From contig JAITTD010000240.1 in assembly GCA_031287245.1 (NCBI GenBank), positions 1-5,857 of the forward strand: DNA of 5,857 bases. The letters are read 5' to 3'. A model generated the notes under the pieces. It was not told the origin of the DNA. It did not search any database and worked only from the letters and a program-made list of their open reading frames with translations. The position numbers and the translations under genes were made by a program. Below, one piece after another: positions 1-5,857 of the stretch. The stretch's first letter is position 1, and the number at the start of each line of letters is the position of its first letter. The DNA is from Bacteroidales bacterium (GTDB lineage Bacteria; Bacteroidota; Bacteroidia; Bacteroidales; UBA4181).

Positions 1-50
1 ATTATAATCATGTAAATCTTTTTAATCTTATGAGAATCAAGGTTCAGACA
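1..50. repeat. Phased AATC motif, probable dispersed intergenic repeat
   Basis: The tetramer AATC occurs at 6-9, 15-18, 24-27 and 35-38, with spacings of 9, 9 and 11 nt, and is followed by GGTTCAGACA at 41-50. The segment ends 4 nt beyond the fabD stop codon and may continue to the left of the window. From memory, Bacteroidota intergenic regions often carry strings of AATC at roughly helical spacing that end in GGTTCAGAC, so I read this as one copy of such a family. No open reading frame, GC-rich stem or fabD terminator is visible here. Membership of a repeat family is inference, because only one copy is in view. Confidence 0.45.
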
Positions 51-54
51 ATAT

Positions 55-945
55 TTAATAATTTGTGATTTCAGCGCTGCCTGCATTCACGGTGTTATTC
101 GTTTTTGTAATCAAACCCTGCAAAACTTTTCCCGGTCCCACTTCGATAAAATCGGTGGCGCCATCGGCAATCATATTTTGCACGGCTTGTGTCCAACGCA
201 CCGGTGCAGTCAGTTGGGCTATCAGGTTTTCCTTGATCTCGTCGGGATGAATGATCGCTTTTGCGCTCACATTCTGATAAACAGGGCATACTGGAAACAG
301 AAATTCCGTTTCGTTGATGGCTTGTTCCAACGCTACACGCGCCGGTTCCATCACCGGCGAATGGAAAGCGCCGCCCACCGCTAAACGCAAAACACGTTTG
401 GCGCCTGCTTCCTTCAATTTTTCGCAGGCAGCATCCACAGCATCCACCGTGCCCGAAATGACAACCTGACCGGGGCTGTTGAAGTTGGCAGCCACAACGC
501 CTTTGATGGTGTGGCATATTTCTTCCACCTGAGCGTCTTCCAAGCCCAACACGGCCGCCATGGTCGATGGCACCGCTTCGCAGGCTTTCTGCATGGCTCG
601 CGCCCTTTTGGAAACCAACCGCAGTCCGTCCTCAAACGACAGGGCTTTGGCGGCTACCAATGCCGAAAACTCGCCTAAGGAATGTCCTGCTACCATGTCG
701 GGACGAAAACGGTCGCCCAACATCTTTGCCAAAATCACAGAATGAAGGAATACGGCAGGTTGCGTTACCTTCGTCTGTTTCAAATCATCATCGCTGCCAG
801 AAAACATGATGTCAGTGATGGAAAAGCCTAAAATTTCGTTGGCTTTTGCGAACATATCACGCGCTTTTGCCGACTGTTCGTACATATCCTTTCCCATTCC
901 GGCATATTGTGCGCCCTGCCCGGGAAATACATAAGCAATCTTCAT
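55..945 (-). CDS. fabD: Malonyl-CoA:ACP transacylase (FabD)
   Basis: This 296-residue cytosolic enzyme transfers malonyl groups from CoA to acyl carrier protein, supplying the extender unit for type II fatty acid synthesis. The family signature is complete. It has the N-terminal FPGQGAQ (7-13, oxyanion-hole Gln10), the nucleophile elbow GHSLGE (87-92) with catalytic Ser89, and Arg114 in SKRARAMQ, which should bind the malonyl carboxylate. It also has NFNSPGQVVISG (154-165), the catalytic His195 in GAFHSPVM, and the C-terminal EVGPGKVLQGL (268-278). The length is close to the roughly 300-310 residues usual for the family, with no frameshift or missing residue. The start is chosen because the reading begins MKIAYVFPGQG, directly at the first strand of the fold. 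It is transcribed divergently from the helicase, with a promoter candidate at 981-988. No clear intrinsic terminator is visible within the 54 bases after the stop. Identification is very secure. Confidence 0.97.
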   Translation of the reverse strand: MKIAYVFPGQGAQYAGMGKDMYEQSAKARDMFAKANEILGFSITDIMFSGSDDDLKQTKVTQPAVFLHSVILAKMLGDRFRPDMVAGHSLGEFSALVAAKALSFEDGLRLVSKRARAMQKACEAVPSTMAAVLGLEDAQVEEICHTIKGVVAANFNSPGQVVISGTVDAVDAACEKLKEAGAKRVLRLAVGGAFHSPVMEPARVALEQAINETEFLFPVCPVYQNVSAKAIIHPDEIKENLIAQLTAPVRWTQAVQNMIADGATDFIEVGPGKVLQGLITKTNNTVNAGSAEITNY

Positions 946-980
946 GAGGTCTATAAGATTATATATAAAAAATTAGCGCG

Positions 981-988
981 CAAAAGTA
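981..988 (-). promoter_or_regulatory. Bacteroidota-type -7 box for fabD
   Basis: Read on the minus strand this is TACTTTTG followed by C, an exact match to the Bacteroidota -7 consensus TAnnTTTG(Y). It lies 35 nt upstream of the fabD start codon, which predicts a short AT-rich leader of about 30 nt. The matching -33 TTTG is poor: at 19 bp spacing the sequence is GCTG. The assignment therefore rests on the -7 box and its position. There is no obvious ribosome binding site in the leader, as is common in this phylum. Confidence 0.5.
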
Positions 989-1038
989 GTATTTTTTTTT
1001 AATATAACAGCGTTATAATGGCTATTTCTGAAAAAAAA

Positions 1039-1070
1039 TATGATTTATTCAATTAAAACCTTTATCTTTG
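1039..1070 (+). promoter_or_regulatory. Bacteroidota-type promoter for the helicase gene
   Basis: TATCTTTG at 1063-1070, followed by T, matches the -7 consensus TAnnTTTG(Y) exactly. TATG at 1039-1042 is one mismatch from the -33 TTTG and sits 20 bp upstream, which is the usual spacing. Transcription would start near 1075, giving a leader of about 60 nt to the preferred start at 1138. The whole divergent region from 946 to 1080 is AT-rich, with a run of nine T at 992-1000 and eight A at 1031-1038. These runs may help promoter opening or bending. Confidence 0.55.
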
Positions 1071-1137
1071 TGCCCTAAATTTTTTTCCGGCGCTTTACGT
1101 AGCAGCGATGCTGAAATGGTGCCATTCAATACATTAC

Positions 1138-2850
1138 ATGATTACATTCGAAAATTTATCTGTATCTCCGCTCATCCTGAAAGCCTTATACGAACTTGGT
1201 TTTGAACATCCGATGCCTGTGCAGGAACAGGTCATTCCTCTTCTTTTGGAAAAGACGACGGATATCGTTGCTTTGGCGCAAACAGGCACCGGCAAGACAG
1301 CAGCATTCGGCATTCCGGTCATTCAGCACACCGATTTGGAGCAAATCGTGCCGCAAGCACTGATTCTCTCGCCTACGCGCGAACTCTGTATGCAAATTGC
1401 CGACGATTTGCAGGATTATTCAAAGTACATCGACCGTTTGCGGGTGCTGGCTGTGTATGGCGGCGCGAGCATCGAGCAGCAAATCAAAGCGCTGACAAAG
1501 GGCGTGCATATTATAGTAGCCACCCCCGGACGGCTGTGCGACCTCATCAAACGGCGCAAAGTAAGCCTGCGACAGGTGAAGCGCGTCATTCTTGACGAGG
1601 CGGACGAAATGCTCAATATGGGCTTTGTGGACAGCCTCAACGAAATATTGGCGCAGGTGCCCCAAGAACGCAGTACACTGCTCTTCTCAGCCACCATGCC
1701 CAAGGAAGTAGCCGACATTTCGCGGAAATACATGAACTCGCCCGTGGAAATTACCATCGGTAAGAAAAATGCAGGCGCCGAGAACGTGAAACACATCTGC
1801 TACACGGTACACGCCCGCGATAAATACCAAACGTTGAAGCGTATTGCCGACTTCAACCCCAACATCTACGGCATCGTCTTCTGTCGCACGCGAATAGAAA
1901 CGCAAGAAATCGCAGACAGCCTTATTCGCGATGGTTACAGCGCCGACTCGCTGCACGGCGACCTGTCGCAGGCGCAGCGCGACTACGTGATGCAGAAGTT
2001 CCGCAACCACAACATTCAACTGTTAGTGGCTACCGACGTCGCCGCACGTGGCTTGGACGTGGACAACCTCACTCACGTCATCAACTACAACCTGCCCGAC
2101 GACGCCGAAGTATATACCCATCGCAGCGGAAGGACAGGACGGGCGGGTAAACCCGGCATTTCCATCGCCATCGTCAACCTGAGGGAAAAACACCTGATAC
2201 GTCGCATCGAAAATATGATTCACAAAGAATTCGAGATAGCTGACGTGCCCACAGGTCGCAATATATGCGAGAAACAACTTTTTCACCTGATTGACCGCGT
2301 GGAAAAAGTGGAAGTGGACCATGCGCAGATTGAATCGTACCTGCCTGCCATCTACCGAAAATTGGAATGGCTCGACAAGCAGGAACTGATACAGCGCTTT
2401 GTATCATTGGAATTTAACCGTTTCCTGACTTACTACCGCGATGCGGTCGATATCGTCAGCGAAATGTCACCCGAAAGGGGCAAAAAGGCACGACAAAATA
2501 AAGAAGACCGTTCAAAACCGGTAGATGACGCCAATTTTACGCGCCTGTATATCAACATAGGCAGAAAAGACAGACTGGCGCCGCAGCATATCATCGAAAT
2601 GATTAATGAAGTGATGCCCGGCGAAAGGGTGCCTGTCGGGAAAATAGACCTTTTTGACACTTATTCCTATTTTGGCGTTGCTGCGCCTTATGCCACGCAG
2701 GTGATGAATGAACTGCAACAGATGGCGTACCGCGACCGTCCGTTGAAACTCGGTATTGCCGACGAAAACAGCGCACGACCGGCAAGCAGAAAGCCGGACA
2801 GACAATATGCAGGCAACCGCAACAAAAAGAAGGAAAAACGCAGACGGTAA
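1138..2850 (+). CDS. deaD: DEAD-box ATP-dependent RNA helicase, DeaD/CsdA-like
   Basis: This 570-residue protein should unwind short RNA duplexes using ATP, acting in ribosome assembly, RNA decay or cold adaptation like DeaD/CsdA. All superfamily 2 motifs are present in order. They are the Q motif (Phe4 to Gln29), Walker A AQTGTGKT (47-54), Ia PTREL (79-83), TPGR (129-132), Walker B DEAD (153-156), SAT (184-186), IVFCRT (246-251), ATDVAARGLD (298-307) and HRSGRTGRAG (328-337). After a helical linker, residues of about 467-533 (FTRLYINIGRKDRL onward) resemble the DbpA-type RRM that binds structured RNA. A highly basic tail ends KKKEKRRR. An in-frame ATG at 1108 would add ten residues. I prefer 1138 because family members start a few residues before the Q-motif Phe. 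The transporter gene follows after 6 nt, suggesting co-transcription. The family is certain. The symbol is by similarity, since DeaD and DbpA share this C-terminal fold. Confidence 0.93.
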   Translation: MITFENLSVSPLILKALYELGFEHPMPVQEQVIPLLLEKTTDIVALAQTGTGKTAAFGIPVIQHTDLEQIVPQALILSPTRELCMQIADDLQDYSKYIDRLRVLAVYGGASIEQQIKALTKGVHIIVATPGRLCDLIKRRKVSLRQVKRVILDEADEMLNMGFVDSLNEILAQVPQERSTLLFSATMPKEVADISRKYMNSPVEITIGKKNAGAENVKHICYTVHARDKYQTLKRIADFNPNIYGIVFCRTRIETQEIADSLIRDGYSADSLHGDLSQAQRDYVMQKFRNHNIQLLVATDVAARGLDVDNLTHVINYNLPDDAEVYTHRSGRTGRAGKPGISIAIVNLREKHLIRRIENMIHKEFEIADVPTGRNICEKQLFHLIDRVEKVEVDHAQIESYLPAIYRKLEWLDKQELIQRFVSLEFNRFLTYYRDAVDIVSEMSPERGKKARQNKEDRSKPVDDANFTRLYINIGRKDRLAPQHIIEMINEVMPGERVPVGKIDLFDTYSYFGVAAPYATQVMNELQQMAYRDRPLKLGIADENSARPASRKPDRQYAGNRNKKKEKRRR

Positions 2851-2856
2851 AGCGCG

Positions 2857-3873
2857 ATGTGTAAGAAACGCAACTCGAAACGCACCCCTGTCGCCTGCCA
2901 ACTGTCGAAAGCCGGCATTGACGGTTTCCTGATATTACTGATTACCGCTGTGGGGGCTGCATACGTGGCGCCTGCCACAGGATCCGGACAAGGCGCTTTT
3001 TCGCTATCTTCCATCGCCAACTGTGGCATATCTGTCATCTTTTTCTTTTACGGACTGCGACTGAGCCGCGAAAAATTGCGCGTGGGGCTTGGCAACTGGC
3101 GGTTGCATATATTGATACACCTCGCCACGTTCATCGTTTTTCCCTTGTTAATTCTGTTGATTCGTCCGTTTTTCGCCACCGAGCGGAACTTGATGCTTTG
3201 GATGGGCATATTTTACGTGGCTGCCTTGCCGTCCACCGTATCCTCGTCGGTGGTGATGGTGTCCATCGCCAAGGGCAACATACCGGCTGCTATCTTCAAT
3301 GCAAGCATTTCGAGTCTGATGGGCGTATTCATCACCCCCTTGTGGATGAGCCTGATGATGGCAGGACGCACCGGATTCGATGCCCACGAATTAGGAAACG
3401 TGGTGGCAAAACTGTCCTTGCAGGTGCTTTTGCCTGTAGCCGCAGGGATGCTGCTCAACCGACGCTGGGGAACCTTTGCCGAAAAGCACAAAACCGGCTT
3501 GCGAATGTTCGACCAGTCCATTATCCTGCTGATTGTGTACACCTCGTTTTGTTCATCCTTCACCCATCGTGTGTTCGACGGGTTTTCTGCTGTCGCTCTC
3601 GTATGCTGCGCCGCAGGGATGGTGTTGCTGTTCTTCACCGTGTTCGGAATAGTGACTTTTGCCTGCCGCCGGATGAAAATGAATCGCGAAGACACCATCA
3701 CCGCACAGTTTTGTGCTTCCAAAAAGTCGTTGGTGCACGGCACAGCCATGTCGAAAGTTATTTTTGCCGGTTACAGCGGCGCTGGACTGATGCTCCTGCC
3801 CATCCTGCTCTATCACGCCTTGCAATTGATGATTGTATCTGCCATTGCTCATAAAAAGGGTGTTGAAGTTTAA
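2857..3873 (+). CDS. SBF-like (bile acid:sodium symporter family) membrane transporter, YfeH/SLC10A7 type
   Basis: This 338-residue inner-membrane protein has about ten hydrophobic segments: approximately 22-38, 50-68, 82-104, 112-135, 142-169, 180-201, 219-237, 243-269, 283-305 and 308-331. The two discontinuous-helix regions typical of the BASS fold are recognisable. The first is ALPSTVSSSVVMVSIAKGN (123-141), followed by NASISSLMGVFITPLW. The second is FCASKKSLVHGTAMS (285-299). The second motif points to the SBF-like subgroup that includes E. coli YfeH and eukaryotic SLC10A7, rather than classical bile acid carriers such as ASBT. A basic N-terminal stretch (KKRNSKR) is consistent with a cytoplasmic N-terminus. 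The substrate cannot be read from sequence; sodium-coupled uptake of an organic anion is the family default only. The start lies 6 nt after the helicase stop and has no visible promoter, so expression is probably by read-through. The terminator at 3971-3998 would end the shared transcript. Confidence 0.85.
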   Translation: MCKKRNSKRTPVACQLSKAGIDGFLILLITAVGAAYVAPATGSGQGAFSLSSIANCGISVIFFFYGLRLSREKLRVGLGNWRLHILIHLATFIVFPLLILLIRPFFATERNLMLWMGIFYVAALPSTVSSSVVMVSIAKGNIPAAIFNASISSLMGVFITPLWMSLMMAGRTGFDAHELGNVVAKLSLQVLLPVAAGMLLNRRWGTFAEKHKTGLRMFDQSIILLIVYTSFCSSFTHRVFDGFSAVALVCCAAGMVLLFFTVFGIVTFACRRMKMNREDTITAQFCASKKSLVHGTAMSKVIFAGYSGAGLMLLPILLYHALQLMIVSAIAHKKGVEV

Positions 3874-3874
3874 A

Positions 3875-3895
3875 GTTTCGGGTTTCGGGTTTCGA
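3875..3895. repeat. Three-copy heptamer tandem repeat
   Basis: Two perfect copies of GTTTCGG (3875-3881, 3882-3888) are followed by GTTTCGA (3889-3895), starting 2 nt after the transporter stop codon. Short GTTTC-based heptamer arrays like this are familiar in intergenic DNA of several bacterial phyla and tend to vary in copy number. It lies outside the coding sequence, and no function is evident. Confidence 0.7.
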
Positions 3896-3914
3896 GTGAA
3901 AATGGGAATTCGTA

Positions 3915-3958
3915 GTAGATTAAAATCTACGGTTAATAAAGTGTCGTCCCTGTGGGAC
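3915..3958. repeat. Pair of perfect small hairpins, repeat-like intergenic cassette
   Basis: The first hairpin has GTAGAT (3915-3920) and ATCTAC (3925-3930) around a TAAA loop. An alternative pairing uses CGTAG at 3911-3915 with CTACG at 3927-3931. The second has GTCCC (3946-3950) and GGGAC (3954-3958) around a TGT loop. They are joined by GGTTAATAAAGTGTC. Neither is followed by a T-run, so neither looks like a terminator. Two adjacent perfect stems in non-coding DNA suggest a REP-like mobile repeat unit. This is inference, because only one copy is visible. Confidence 0.4.
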
Positions 3959-3970
3959 TTGAAAATGTGT

Positions 3971-3998
3971 AGGCTGAAAAAAAGATTTAGCCTTTTTT
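3971..3998 (+). terminator. Intrinsic terminator of the helicase-transporter unit
   Basis: AGGCTGAA (3971-3978) pairs with TTTAGCCT (3986-3993), giving eight base pairs including one G-U, around a 7-nt A-rich loop. It is followed directly by T at 3994-3998, so six consecutive T run from 3993. It lies about 100 nt after the transporter stop and about 75 nt before the next gene, in the right place to separate the two plus-strand units. The stem is short and only half GC, so efficiency may be moderate. Confidence 0.6.
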
Positions 3999-4072
3999 CG
4001 TTAAAAGGTGAAATTTGGTGCGATTTTTGTATGTACTTTTTGTAAGGTAAATATTTTTATTAAGTCGATTTT

Positions 4073-5239
4073 ATGAAGAAATGTTTTATACTGAGCGCTG
4101 TTGTTGTGTTTTTTGTCGCTTGCGGTCAGGAAAAATCCATTCAAATTAAAGGGGAATTGAGCGGTTCTTCCGGTGATACTGTATATGTGCAACGCTTGGG
4201 AATAGATGCACGAACCACTAAGATTGATACCATTCTACTGGACCGTAAAGGTTGTTTTGCGGTTCACTACAAAATCAGCCACCCTGTCTTTTATGCACTG
4301 ACGATTCACAACAAAAGTGTTACGCTCTTACTTCACCCTAAGGAAAAAGTAAAGGTGACGGGCGATGTGCACCACTTTCCGTTCACCTACAATGTGGAAG
4401 GGAGCGAAGACTCGAAAAACATCCAACGCCTGCATTTCAGGCTTGAACAAACCAAACATGTAGAGGATTCCATTAACAACGCGCTTCAACAATATGTGGA
4501 TAATCGCAATTTTGTGAATATCCGACAGCAGTTTGTGTGGGATTATCTGAGAGAAATTGACAGTTTGCGTGCCTATAACATCCGGTTTATCAATCAGAAT
4601 CCCAAATCATTAGCCACTATTTATGCACTTTATCAAAAATTAAGTACGAATGAATTTCTGTTCAGCCACGAGGAAGATCTTCAATATTTTCAAAAGGCAG
4701 ATTCGCTGTTCTACAGGCGTTATCCCGAAATTCCTCACGTGCAGATGCTGCACAATAATACATTGCAGTTTACGGAAAACCTTCGCACCGCAAAACTCAA
4801 CAATATGCTGTATATGTTGGGAAAGGATGCCCCAGAAATAGCGCTACCCTCGCTCAGCGGGAAAATCGAGAAACTGTCGTCAGGTAAAGGCAAATACGTG
4901 TTGCTTGATTTTTGGGCATCATGGAGTCCTACCAGCCGCGATTACAACAAAATTCTGGTGAAGGCATTTAAAAAATATCATGCCAAAGGATTTGACATCT
5001 ATCAGGTATCCTTGGACCAGACCAAAGGCGCATGGGAAAAAGCCGTCAAAGAAGACAGATTGATATGGACGAACGTTTGTGACTTTAAATACTATGATTC
5101 TGACCCTGTGAAAGAGTACAATGTGGAAAACCTTCCTGCCAATTTCCTGATAGACAACGAAGGAACCATTATTGCAAAAGGATTGCGCGGCGGTGAATTA
5201 GAAAAGAGATTGAGTGAAATTTTTGCTGACACCCCATAA
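4073..5239 (+). CDS. Lipoprotein with DUF4369-like N-terminus and cysteine-less TlpA-like thioredoxin domain
   Basis: This is a 388-residue predicted envelope lipoprotein. A lysine-led hydrophobic signal ends in the lipobox-like FVAC, so Cys17 should be lipidated. Residues of about 22-115 (IQIKGELSGSSGDTVYV onward) resemble the beta-rich DUF4369 domain that often precedes thioredoxin folds in Bacteroidota. Residues of about 116-245 are mainly helical. From about 250 (GKDAPEIALPSLSGK) a TlpA/AhpC-type thioredoxin fold follows, with VLLDFWASW (276-284), the cis-Pro loop ENLPANFLID (352-361) and a glycine-rich end. The active site is changed: where WCxxC is expected it reads W284-S-P-T-S288, so both redox cysteines are serines. 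The domain's only cysteine is Cys336. Disulfide exchange by the usual mechanism is therefore unlikely, and a binding, scaffold or chaperone-like role is possible. The start gives an immediate signal peptide. The lpxH-like gene overlaps the 3' end by 26 nt, suggesting translational coupling. Confidence 0.88.
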   Translation: MKKCFILSAVVVFFVACGQEKSIQIKGELSGSSGDTVYVQRLGIDARTTKIDTILLDRKGCFAVHYKISHPVFYALTIHNKSVTLLLHPKEKVKVTGDVHHFPFTYNVEGSEDSKNIQRLHFRLEQTKHVEDSINNALQQYVDNRNFVNIRQQFVWDYLREIDSLRAYNIRFINQNPKSLATIYALYQKLSTNEFLFSHEEDLQYFQKADSLFYRRYPEIPHVQMLHNNTLQFTENLRTAKLNNMLYMLGKDAPEIALPSLSGKIEKLSSGKGKYVLLDFWASWSPTSRDYNKILVKAFKKYHAKGFDIYQVSLDQTKGAWEKAVKEDRLIWTNVCDFKYYDSDPVKEYNVENLPANFLIDNEGTIIAKGLRGGELEKRLSEIFADTP

Positions 5240-5857
5240 AAAAGTCTATTTCGCATCCGATCTGCATTTGCGAATGGCGCCCGACGAAGCCAGCCGGCAG
5301 CGGGAACTCCTTTTTGTGCAATGGCTTGACAGTATTCAAACCGATGCGGAAGTCATTTTCCTCTTGGGCGATATATTCGATTACTGGTTTGACTACCGTT
5401 ACGTGGTGCCCCGCGGTTTTGTCCGTTTGCTGGGCAAACTTCAGGAACTGACCGACAAAGGCATAGCGATACATTATTTTACAGGCAACCATGATATGTG
5501 GCTGCGTGATTATTTTACCATCGAACTGGGTGTGACGGTGCATCGCAAGCCGGAGGAAATCACCATCAACGACAAAACCTTTCTGGTGGGGCACGGGCAC
5601 AATCTGGGTCCCGTCAGTTGGGCAGAACGCTTGCTCAACACTATCTTCACCAGCAAAGTGCTTAAAGTGCCTTTTGTAGCCATCCATCCCTATTGGACTA
5701 TGGGTTTCGGCATCCGGTGGTCGAAGCACAACCGGAAAAAGCACGGCTGGACAGTCAAATTTCACAGCATCGACAAGGAATATCTGGCGCTCTACGCCCG
5801 CGAACAGTTGAAACACAAGCACTACGATTATTTCATCTTCGGGCATCGCCATCTTGC
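5214..5857 (+). CDS. lpxH: UDP-2,3-diacylglucosamine diphosphatase (LpxH-type), partial at window end
   Basis: This calcineurin-like metallophosphoesterase should hydrolyse UDP-2,3-diacylglucosamine to lipid X and UMP, the fourth step of lipid A synthesis, at the inner face of the inner membrane. The 214 visible codons hold the metal-binding motifs in order: SDLHL (15-19), GDIFDYW (52-58), GNHD (91-94), GHGH (126-129) and the terminal FGHRH (209-213). Also visible is AIHPYW (156-161) with WSKH (169-172), typical of Bacteroidota homologues as I recall them. The 3' end is cut off by the window; the family is usually about 240-260 residues. No ATG can serve as the start, because the first in-frame ATG (5274) lies after SDLHL and the frame is closed by TGA at 5211-5213. 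GTG at 5214 is the most upstream choice; TTG at 5223 is the alternative. The GTG lies inside the lipoprotein gene. One oddity is that GHGH replaces the usual HGD, although the ligand His127 is kept. Confidence 0.87.
   Translation, partial: MKFLLTPHKKVYFASDLHLRMAPDEASRQRELLFVQWLDSIQTDAEVIFLLGDIFDYWFDYRYVVPRGFVRLLGKLQELTDKGIAIHYFTGNHDMWLRDYFTIELGVTVHRKPEEITINDKTFLVGHGHNLGPVSWAERLLNTIFTSKVLKVPFVAIHPYWTMGFGIRWSKHNRKKHGWTVKFHSIDKEYLALYAREQLKHKHYDYFIFGHRHL

Noticed and set aside
1091..1107. Possible leader hairpin CGCT/AGCG upstream of the helicase start
   Set aside because: Only four base pairs with a nine-base loop. There is no sign of a known cold-shock leader or riboswitch.
1416..1796. Minus-strand frame of 126 codons within the helicase gene
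   Set aside because: Antisense to the conserved helicase core (motifs Ib to III). Low-complexity translation with no domain.
3198..3854. Open frame of 218 codons on the plus strand within the transporter gene
   Set aside because: It is a shifted-frame shadow of the membrane protein. Its translation is rich in Arg, His and Cys, with no domain or membrane pattern, while the other frame gives a coherent ten-helix carrier.
4014..4042. Possible promoter for the lipoprotein gene: TTTG at 4014-4017 and TACTTTTTG at 4034-4042
   Set aside because: The -7-like element has three bases instead of two between TA and TTTG, and the spacing to the upstream TTTG is short (16 bp). A promoter is expected in this gap, but this match is too loose to call.
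3833..4045. Plus-strand frame of 70 codons spanning the transporter end and the intergenic gap
   Set aside because: It translates the heptamer array, both hairpins and the terminator. No family resemblance, and the structured non-coding explanation is better.
5169..5852. Long open frame of 227 codons on the minus strand
   Set aside because: It lies antisense to the lipoprotein end and the LpxH-like gene, whose frame carries all metallophosphoesterase motifs. The antisense translation has no recognisable domain.

Overview
The window looks like chromosomal DNA from a member of the Bacteroidota, probably Bacteroidales. Three things point there: exact matches to the Bacteroidota -7 promoter element (TAnnTTTG) in front of the divergent gene pair, a lipoprotein combining a DUF4369-like N-terminus with a TlpA-like thioredoxin fold, and AT-rich start regions without clear Shine-Dalgarno sites. 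This placement is inferred from gene types and signals; no database search was run. Most of the content is ordinary housekeeping, and I see no phage, transposon, CRISPR, defence or biosynthetic system.

Layout. Bases 1-54 are the 3' flank of fabD and carry a phased AATC motif that resembles dispersed intergenic repeats of Bacteroidota. fabD (malonyl-CoA:ACP transacylase) occupies 55-945 on the minus strand. An AT-rich divergent intergenic region (946-1137) holds one good promoter candidate per strand. On the plus strand a DEAD-box RNA helicase with a DbpA-type RNA-binding C-terminus (1138-2850) is followed after only 6 nt by a ten-helix transporter of the SBF/bile-acid-symporter-like family (2857-3873), so the two probably share one transcript. 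The 199-bp gap at 3874-4072 holds a heptamer tandem repeat, two perfect small hairpins and a good intrinsic terminator. A second plus-strand unit follows: a lipoprotein with a thioredoxin-like domain that has lost both active-site cysteines (4073-5239), overlapped by an LpxH-type UDP-2,3-diacylglucosamine diphosphatase. The LpxH gene apparently starts at a GTG (5214) and runs off the window end.

How the genes relate. fabD (fatty acid synthesis) and lpxH (lipid A synthesis) both serve envelope lipid production but are in separate transcription units on opposite strands, so no shared regulation can be claimed. The points most worth a second look are the cysteine-less thioredoxin-like lipoprotein, its 26-nt overlap with a non-ATG lpxH, an unusual His in the LpxH HGD motif, and the two intergenic repeat-like segments.
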